Source: Hermatobates lingyangjiaoensis (lineage: Eukaryota; Arthropoda; Insecta; Hemiptera; Hermatobatidae). Taken from it: a stretch of 64,000 nucleotides of DNA. Shown piece by piece: positions 55,972-64,000 of the stretch. The DNA lies in assembly GCA_026182355.1 (NCBI GenBank), contig JAPFBL010000036.1, forward strand, positions 558,001 to 622,000, written 5' to 3'. Numbering within the stretch: the stretch's first letter is position 1; each line of letters starts with the position of its first letter. A program made the position numbers and the translations under genes. A model generated the notes under the pieces. It did not search any database. It was given only the letters and a program-made list of their open reading frames with translations, and was not told the origin of the DNA.

Positions 55972-58285
55972 GTCGTGTCCTCAATTTCCTTGTTCTTCGT
56001 GTGATTTTCCTCACCTAATCACATCCTTAGTCTGCTAAATAGTTGAATTCCTATAAATAGATGCGTTAGTAATTCTGCATGGGTTAGAATACAAGAGCTA
56101 TTAGCTTCTTTTGAAATTAAAATAAAACCCAAATCTAATTCATGTACAGCCTATATGAAAAAACACTCGCATGTTTTAAAACTGCTTACCATATTCATAG
56201 AGATTATGGTTAACAACTGATGATCACCGACCTAATATAAATACTAAAAATCATCTGGATTATAAGGTTTGAGAGCACTCTAGGAGTGCATTTAAATAAT
56301 GGAAGTCTCTTAAAAGTTAAATAAGATCATTTCACGTAGTTGAAGTAAGCGGACTGAATTATGCATATCCACTTTCATATGTCCTTCTTCAACCATAACT
56401 ATAGTCTAGTTGGAATTATATTAACAAATATATACACTTTCTCAGCAGAAAAATGTTGAAAAAAAGTCAACCATGAAAAAAATTACAACTGGAGGTTATA
56501 TAGCTAAGGTTTAAGGAAGGCATTTTCTTTTCTTTAAATATTTTTTACTATGAGCATAATTTAGCAATATTTAAAAATAACGATATCCAGCATTCAACAA
56601 TTTTATTTGGTTTGAAAACTTTGAAATCCATGTATTTCATTTTTATCTAAGTGTTAGAGTACGTGCCAAAAAATATGAATATGCAGCATTTTGCATATCA
56701 TATCTTTTATATTTACATACAAAATTATCCCTTTATTATTAAAAAAAAATTATTAAAATATATTAAAAATATCATTATAGTTTCTTTTTTTCCTCTTAAC
56801 TACCTTTGATGGAGAGATATTTACTGAATTCTAGGAGGAGTTTGTAAAAAACCAACAAATAAAGCAAGGATACAACATTCTATCATTATAATACATTATA
56901 TATTATATGATTATAGCACTGTATTAACTATCAACGACTAATGTATGGGCGTGGAATGGGCCTCGGTTTGCTTTCAAAGGATAAAATGACTACAGCAACT
57001 TTCTGTGAGCAAGGCACACTCAAGCGACAGTACACAGTAAGCCAACGTCAGCAATGTAACTCACTTTACCACTCCCATCAACTAAAATTTAAAGCCTCAT
57101 TTCCAGGTAAAAAGATGTAACCTGTTTTCACCAAATTAAGGTGAAAGAATAGAATTTTGCGACAATGTTCCTGACTGTAGGCTTATTCTTTTTGAGCCAA
57201 TGTATTAAACTAAATATTAATGACAAATTTTTTTTATTTAAATCAGGCCTATCATGTGTTGGAACACATTTAAAATATGTTATCATGGGAAAAATTAATA
57301 ACTATCAGTTGAATGTACGAGTTTTATTGTAGTTCTGATGAACACTTAAGTCAAAGTAAATGGTTTATGTGATGTAAAAGACTTTGGCTTAAGATAATTT
57401 TTATTTATTTTTTTTAATAGGCTAAAAATCGTATTATAAGTCAACTTAAAACAATTTTGATCAAGTACTACCTGAACTAAACAGTGCCATAAGAAAAATG
57501 AAATTGAAAAAAAAATCAATATAATTATAGCCGAGTTTTTGAACTGGTTCCAGTTAACTATTATTAAAGAAACTGAATGGAAGAAATTAAGACTTTTCTG
57601 TTCAATCATCCCTTGCTAAACTAGTTTAGCTTAGCTAAATGTTCAAAACTAAACGTGTGTTCAATTATTCATTGACTATTATTTTATTTTGAGTGTTTTG
57701 TCTTGAATAACCACTTTCATGCATATTTTGATGCACGCTATTTTCAAAGTTAGCCATAAACAGATTAGGAAGTTTTTTTTTATTTGCAAGTAAAAGTCAC
57801 ATTGAACTTGAATGCATTGTGTTTATTTCAATACGATGATTATTAAAGAACCTCTTCCCATTTTATTATCTTCCCCACGCCACCTCCGAAACCTTTCCTA
57901 TTCCCCACCCCTATCTCGCAGACGTCCCCCCACCTCGGCAATTTTTTCCTCACAGGAATTTAACTCCCACGAGGGCTAACTGTTTACTCTCGGGAGCACA
58001 ACCAGTATTTAAACAGATAACTGGATCAATCACTATGTGTGCTACATAGGATTAAAAACTAAAAATTTATCCCTCTTAAACATTTATAAACATTCATTAT
58101 TTTTTTCTTTATTTTAATCACGAGTGTGGTTAGTTTCAGACACTCTGCCTAATAATTTTAATAAGATATCAGATTCATTATTGATTTTACGATTCTTATA
58201 ACTAATAAAATGATTGTCAGTAAATTTAAATATATGATACATATTGTTTTAAATTTAAACAACACAAAACATCAGTTGGTGGTTA
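55972..58285. other. No gene seen
   Basis: AT-rich, with two less AT-rich patches (56940-57060 and a CT-rich 57850-57990) that I cannot identify. The 87-codon minus frame at 57346-57609 is Phe/Ile/Lys-rich noise. Confidence 0.45.
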
Positions 58286-58345
58286 ATGAGTTTGATATTA
58301 TGCTTACTTATAGTAAAGTTGAGTGTATACCACTCCAGATGTTTT
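58286..58345 (+). repeat. Dispersed motif with TTTACTTATAGTAAAGT-type palindrome
   Basis: GAGTTTGATATTATGCTTAC, TTATAGTAAAGTTGAGTG and CACTCCAGATG: second good copy of the motif described at 50.7 kb. The 68-codon frame through it is not a gene. Confidence 0.6.
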
Positions 58346-58689
58346 ATAATTGTCATCTCATTCATGACAAAAGGTATCTTCTATTCCCTGTCCATTTGAT
58401 TAGATCGCACTTATAATTTTGAAAGATAAAATTGCAGAACAGTCCATACTCATGTTCTTCATGCGAAAATAGTTCACTCATCAATTTCCAGGGAAGACTA
58501 CCGTGATTTCAACTTTTGTCCCAGGTATTCATAGGATTGGCACTTCTATTGACGAATTATTCCTTTACTTCCGTCTTCTCCGGCTATCATTTCTATTTCT
58601 TTCTAGCTCTTATTTCTTATAAAGTTAACCATCTAACTTTAAAGCCGTTTGTTCTCATCAATTTTTCTTGAACCCTTTCAGAGGTAGAG

Positions 58690-59070
58690 GGATGATGAGA
58701 TGTGGACGTCGTAGTTGCCAAACCTGTCTCATTATTAACACCATTCCTTCTTTTACTACCCTCTGTATCATATACCTACGCATGTTCGCCTCATACCTCC
58801 TGCATATGCTACAACTGTTGCAGCTGGTGTGAAGCTTTGTACATTCTTCTTGCTTCCACAAAGCTGCTTCTGCATGATTGTCACAGAGTTTCCGGTGAAC
58901 AATAAACCAACCCTTCTGTTGCTACCTGTGCTAATTCCTATGAACTTGGTTTTAATGACCACTTCTGTATCTAATTCCGTACCCCATCTCTCCGGCAACT
59001 TGAAGAATGTCAGAGGAGGTAAATATTTGTCTCCTAGAAGACTATTTTATTTCTGCTCACAACCTATACT
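58690..59070 (+). pseudogene. Decayed GIY-YIG domain of a second PLE lineage
   Basis: One frame gives RGMMRCGRRSCQTCLIINTI at 58690-58745, matching the GxxxCGxxxCxTCxxI cysteine motif that precedes the nuclease in Poseidon/Neptune-like PLEs. A shifted frame gives CSWCEALYI (58820-58850), the CxxCxxLYIGET start of GIY-YIG. It continues with NNKPNLPVATCANSYELGFND, where the usual text is xLPVAxHFNxxGH. GET is lost and several stops intervene, so it is dead. The endonuclease differs from that at 44.7 kb, so two PLE lineages occupied this window. Overlapping frames on both strands are shadows. Confidence 0.65.
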
Positions 59071-59074
59071 GTGA

Positions 59075-60100
59075 ATTTTGTATTTAACTATCATTATTTA
59101 TCAGTGTCATCAAACATTAAAACATTTGTTACTGCATTTTTATCATAACTAAAGATACAATAAGAACAATTTATGTTGTTAAATATTTTTTGTTCTTGCA
59201 AACATATTGTATTATGCTAAAGTAGAATACAGAACCCTTAATTTTTTTTTCTGTTTGTAGATATCTAAGAGCTTGAGAAAATAACAGTAAATTTTATAAT
59301 TTTATCTTAAAGATGTAAATGTCATCTCAAAGTAAATGACATCTGTTATCTGGGCACGTCTGTTTGTTGGAAAATTCAATTTCCCATGACCTAAAAATTG
59401 ATTGAAATGTAGCAATTATGAACATTAAATTAGAGACAATCCGAAATATATTTCATATGGTCGTTACATTTCAAATCATAGCTTACTGAAGTAACATTTC
59501 ATAGTTTGCATTTGTTTCAGGTTGCATTCTAATTAGTAACACTGGTTTCATTACTTTCTACTCTAAACCATGAAGGCACTACAGCAATGTATCACATTTT
59601 GAAGCTAATTTGATTTGAAGTTTGCCTATATGCTGCATTTGATATTAATAACCTCAAACTGTTTCAGCAGCTCTTAGTCTATCACTCAGTATTGAACCAT
59701 TTATACAGAGTATCACCTGAGTGATACTGTTTGTTTAAATACATTTCAAACCATCAGGCTTCGCACAGGATTCAATTATTGAAATAAATAAAATTAACTA
59801 CCAATAATTTACTGTTAATCATAAGTTTTGATTGTTAGCCTCAAAACCGAGCCACCATCAGTTGTAATGTATGTTAACCTTACATGTTAATATTACATGT
59901 AACCTTTGTTGATAATAAATTGCATGTTTCGAAGAAGTAAAGCACTGTAAACATAATAATATCATAATAAAATGGTAAACCTTTATTATTAAAAAAACGA
60001 AATGGAAAAATTATTATATTGAACATTTTTATAAATCTTAGAGGGAAGAAAAATAATTTTTATGGATACTGAATCATGAGAAGGTAGTTCATTTAACATT
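59075..60100. other. No gene seen
   Basis: AT-rich; AGTATCACCTGAGTGATACT near 59710 is a short palindrome, otherwise nothing. Confidence 0.5.
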
Positions 60101-60293
60101 GTGTCAAAGGTAAACTATCTTTACTTTCTGTCAAAAGGTGTGTGTCAAAGGTACACTATCTTTACTTTCTGTCAAAAGGTGTGTGTCAAAGATAAACTAT
60201 CTTTACTTTCTGTCAAAAGGTGTGTGTCAAAGGTACACTATCTTTACTTTCTGTCAAAAGGTGTGTGTCAAAGATAAACTATCTTTACTTTCT
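60101..60293. repeat. Minisatellite, 41-bp unit, 4.7 copies
   Basis: Units start at 60101, 60142, 60183, 60224 and 60265 with GTGTCAAAG(G/A)TA(A/C)AC, then TATCTTTACTTTCTGTCAAA. Variant positions alternate between units 1 to 5: GGTAAAC, GGTACAC, GATAAAC, GGTACAC, GATAAAC. This suggests growth by copying a two-unit block. Confidence 0.95.
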
Positions 60294-60299
60294 CTCTTA

Positions 60300-61430
60300 T
60301 TGTCATGAAAATTATAATTTTACAGATTACATTATTAAAACAGTACTGTTAAGAAACTGATTTTCTGTACTTGTGATTATTGATTGATTTTTTATTGTAT
60401 GACTGATGTCCTTTACTTAAAAAAAATATAAAGATTTATCCGAGTTTAATACTTTTATTACTCCATATTTCGTATACAGAGTATTAATGACAAAAATAGA
60501 AAATGAAAAAATACAAACTAAATATAAAAATTAATACAATAAGGGCAACAGAAGTAGCAACATCATGCATTTGACTTGCCTGTCATTCTTAATCAGAAAT
60601 AGCATACTTCCCTATTTTATTGTTCATAAGTATACTGAAAAAAGTAGTTCTAGATAATTAATTGCGGCCTACTTATAGGCCACAAATTTTACTCAATTAT
60701 AATCAATGATTTACAATTTTATACAATTCATTTCTTAATTGAATATCATTGAGTAATTTGATGTACGATTACTTAATGATATAAATAAATCCTTTTCATT
60801 GGTTAAAATTAATGACCAAATCATTAGTCTAATATCCCAATCTAATGAATTATATTTCTCGTTAAAGGGAAATAGCTTAAAAATGACTTATTTGTAAAAT
60901 CAATGACATCCATTTATATTAAAAAATAAATATTAATATTCATAATACTTTAATTAATTGACCACAATTACATTTTTATTGTAGTTGTAGCAAGTCTATT
61001 GAGGGTTTATGAAAAGTAGTTGAGTAGGTACGGTTTGTGTATTAGTTTTCTATTATTATGCAAGTTTTTCATTAATTTTTTTAAAATGATATGAAAAAAA
61101 AGATTTGTTCTACTGGCAACATGAAAATGACATTTAACAGCTTTGATGGGGTAGTAATGAAGTCATTATGCGCCTTTAATATCCTCTAACATTCAACTCT
61201 GACTTTCGGCCTTCGCGAGGTTAAGCTGCTATATGCAGGGACAAACGAAAAGAGAGGAGAAGGTGACCAGAAGCTGGGCCTGATCACTTTCGTTTTACAT
61301 CCTTACAACTGCCAAAACCCTCTCCTCTTATCCCAACCCCAATCCAAGGCGTTATGCGATCTGTGCCGAAGGATGGATGATACAGGGGTTACGAGGCCAC
61401 CCTCAAGGGTACCAGGCCACCTCCTAACTT
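60300..61430. other. No gene seen
   Basis: AT-rich up to about 61190. The less AT-rich block at 61195-61430 (CTTCGCGAGGTTAAGCTGC, GTTATGCGATCTGTGCCG, GGCCACCCTCAAGGGTACC) leads into the retroelement end that follows and may be its 3' UTR. Confidence 0.45.
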
Positions 61431-61535
61431 CATCAAAAAACGTCAAAAAAGGACTTTGAGGACCTCAAAACATGAAATAAAATCTTAAACGAATTCTTTA
61501 ATGATTTCTATACTTAACTCAAAGTAAAGTTTAAA
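61431..61535 (+). mobile_element. RTE-like 3' end, decayed copy
   Basis: ACTTCATCAAAAAACGTCAA, GGACCTCAAAACATGAAAT and CTATACTTAACTCAAAGTAAAGTTT correspond in order to 48950-49050. The terminal palindrome is partly lost. Confidence 0.55.
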
Positions 61536-62610
61536 GGAGTACTTCAAATAATAGTCTAACATCTTATTACTTTGACAAATTTTCATGTGTGAGATCGACA
61601 AAGTTCTTTCTTGACGTTTTTTTGATGAAGCAAGGGTATATATATATATATATTATATTTATATATAATATAACTGGCACCGTGTGCCAGTGCTTGCCTG
61701 TGTGTATGCGGTCATGAATATTTTAAAATTTTCTAAATTCTAAAAAACATCTAGACAATTTTTATAGCATAAACTACCTAACTCTATGAAGTTGAAATTT
61801 CATGAAAAAATTAATATTAAATCAATAAACTAAAAAAAAAAAAAAAAATCAAAAATAAAACAAAAAACTGAAAACTCAACTTGGAATAATAGATAACCTG
61901 CTGATTCATCTAAGATTTGTTAACATTCACTTACACACTTTTTGACAGAACTAAGTCAAATAGAATTATATTTATGTTTTTGAATAGTTAATACTGCATA
62001 TAATCAGGTTGAAATTCTTCTTACCACTGTAAAAGCAAACGCAGATTTTGTGATATTTTCCAGCGTGTGATGGACAGTTGTCTAACGTCTGTTGTAATCA
62101 ATCTACACGGTGCTCACTTTTAGAAATCTAAGTATGTCACATATAGTTTTTGGTTTGCTGTTGGTTAGTATTAAAGCATGTAAACGGAACTTTTTCATTC
62201 TTTGTGACAAAAAAAACGACTTATTTTAAGCCACTTCTCATGTAAAGATATAAATGTAAAGTATAATATTAATTATTAGAATAGAAATAGTACACCATAA
62301 ATGACAGCTATTTGGTTTTAGCTGTGGTATCATGAGAAGTATTTATAAACAATAACTTCTATAAAGACAACCGCAAAGACATATGAACAAACTTACTTCT
62401 AAAACTTTTGGTTAAGAAAGTCAAAAAAAATTTAAATTCCGAAAGACATCACTCCGGGCTGCTTCTTAGAGATAACTGATAAAATGCATGCAGAAACATT
62501 AAACTAATAGAAATATTAAATTCTTATCTATTAATCTGATAATATTTAAACAGATAGTTTGATATTGTGTATGCACGGTAGCAACATTAAAGTATTTCCA
62601 AAAATTATTG
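61536..62610. other. No gene seen
   Basis: AT-rich, TA tract at 61636-61674, A-run at 61831-61850. No frame or element recognised. Confidence 0.5.
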
Positions 62611-62614
62611 TTTA

Positions 62615-62665
62615 TCAATGAGTTTAATATTATGTTTGCTTATAGTAAAGTTGAGTGTAAGTTTT
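62615..62665 (+). repeat. Dispersed motif with TTATAGTAAAGT
   Basis: GAGTTTAATATTATGTTTGC, then TTATAGTAAAGTTGAGTGTA: third good copy of the motif at 50.7 and 58.3 kb, ending earlier than the others. Confidence 0.55.
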
Positions 62666-62669
62666 AGGA

Positions 62670-63252
62670 ATTTGTTTCACTTTCAATATTTGTGATAGAA
62701 ATGATCATTATGACTCATTTTATCATTATTATAATATGATTTTTATTTTTGTGAGTATGTTTTACCACTTTTGTAATACATTGAGCTGCAAGTATTCAAC
62801 AGAATGAGCTCTGTTGGTCATCGCTACGATTCTGTTGTTGTCTATGACTCAGTCGTCTGTGTCACCTCTGATTTATTTATTCATCTTTATTCTTTCATGT
62901 TAACAAGTATTATTTGTTCTAAGTCTTCTTTTGATGGTTAATTGAAGTTAAAATGTATTTGATGATTTAATAACTGGCAAAATTAACACTAAGGTATTAA
63001 CAACCATATGTTAAAGAAGGATAGCTGAAGTGATCACACTAACATTTTTAGAAATAGAGACAAAGAGGAATACAGAGTATGCTATTGAAATTCTTTTTCA
63101 AGAGCTATCGGATAATGCTATCTAACCTACATTAAACTGCATATTTCTGCAAATCATGATAAAGCATTGAAACTGAATGATGTTTTTTTAAACCATAATT
63201 CAATTATTAATAGTTTTACAACACGAGTTTAATAGTGTACAGATATCTGCGT
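62670..63252. other. No gene seen
   Basis: AT-rich, nothing recognised. Confidence 0.5.
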
Positions 63253-63257
63253 TTATG

Positions 63258-63329
<72 letters not shown>

Positions 63330-63435
63330 TGTGGGTGGGTGGGTGGGTGAGTCGATGGGTGGGTCGGTATATTTGGGTGTGTATGGGTGTGTGTGGGTGC
63401 CTGTTTGAGTGAGTGTGTATGTGCGTGTGTGTGAA
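63258..63435. repeat. (TG)n tract with adjoining G-rich minisatellite
   Basis: Pure TG run of about 70 bases, then GTGGGTGGGTGGGTGGGTGA (63331-63350) and degenerate GGGT/TGTG repeats to about 63435. The four GGG runs with single-T loops at 63333-63347 are a textbook G-quadruplex motif. The His/Thr-rich minus-strand frames here are artefacts. Confidence 0.95.
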
Positions 63436-63439
63436 AGTG

Positions 63440-64000
63440 AGCATATTTCCATGTGAGAGTGAAAGTAAAAAAAAAACTTAAAATAATTACTTTGGAAATA
63501 TATATATATCAAAGTTCAGTTATCGATTGGACACATTAATTAGAAGTCGACACAAAGAGAGAGTGACTGAAAGTGCAAATTAATGAGAAATAGAGAAAGT
63601 CAGAAAAATTATTTTATCAAATAATAATAATAATACAAACTCCATATTTTTCGACATATTCCCTAGTATGAAATGTACTATCATATTAGGAAATAAATGA
63701 ACTTATCCATTGATGAGACATATTTTAATGTAATAAGTACGTAACTAACAGATCAAATAAAAATATGTTTAACATTTTTCCCAATTCGATTATTATTCCT
63801 CCTTTGTTTTTATTTATTGGATCTTTCACTAATCAGTTCGGATAATAATATCTAAAAGAAACAAAGATACTTCTTGAATCGATTAAGCAATTTAAGTTCC
63901 TTTCCATTAATTTATGTTAGAAACTTCTTATTGAATAAAGTTTACGTCTCAAGATTTTTTTCTTAAGAACCATTGTCTACCTGCCTTTGAAACCCTTGTT
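63440..64000. other. No gene seen
   Basis: AT-rich to the end of the window, no feature recognised. Confidence 0.5.

Noticed and set aside
63216..63512. His/Thr/Pro-rich open frames
   Set aside because: They are translations of the TG tract and GGGT minisatellite.

Overview
This window is AT-rich, gene-poor eukaryotic DNA made almost wholly of mobile-element remains. Several elements point to an invertebrate animal: a mariner with an animal-type transposase, a PIF1-helicase Helitron, tRNA-derived SINEs, hAT elements, Jockey-like non-LTR retrotransposons, and above all many Penelope-like element (PLE) fragments. An arthropod-like genome fits best, but no single feature fixes the taxon. I found no convincing host gene, true tRNA, rRNA or CRISPR. 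The window is probably intergenic or deep-intronic.

Layout. 0-7 kb: a 104-bp-arm palindrome and scattered PLE terminal repeats, several with a hammerhead-ribozyme core. 7.4-9.5 kb: a decayed PLE reverse-transcriptase fragment, then a decayed LINE with RNase H and zinc-knuckle remains. 10.3-13.1 kb: (TA)n tracts with further PLE terminal repeats. 13.9-15.1 kb: a SINE remnant and a TA-flanked MITE. 15.1-22 kb: no recognisable feature. 22-29.2 kb: two minus-strand LINE remnants, two SINEs, a GATA microsatellite and a palindromic PLE terminal repeat with an intact hammerhead core. 32.4-33.4 kb: a complete-ended mariner whose transposase lost its middle in frame. 35.4-36.5 kb: a 76-bp satellite beside an unexplained minus-strand open block. 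37-40 kb: a SINE and hAT-like ends. 42.0-43.7 kb: a complete-ended, internally deleted Helitron. 44.4-47.8 kb: four consecutive inverted PLE structures. 48.7-51 kb: an RTE-like 3' end and a 1.35-kb hAT element with an 8-bp target duplication. 51-64 kb: mostly featureless, with a hAT-type MITE, a degraded GIY-YIG PLE fragment, a 41-bp minisatellite and a (TG)n tract joined to a G-quadruplex motif.

The distinctive system is the PLE set. At least five sequence families carry inverted terminal repeats (pLTRs). In each, a hammerhead core (CUGANGA, a short stem II, GAAA, a palindromic stem III) sits at the same place, and many abut (TA)n tracts. At 45.5-46.9 kb two of them are nearly clean head-to-head palindromes. 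All four arms there keep an open reading frame for the PLE endonuclease C-terminus, and each palindrome has a hammerhead core at both ends, in opposite orientation. These loci may be processed and copied in trans by PLE proteins made elsewhere. That last point is inference.
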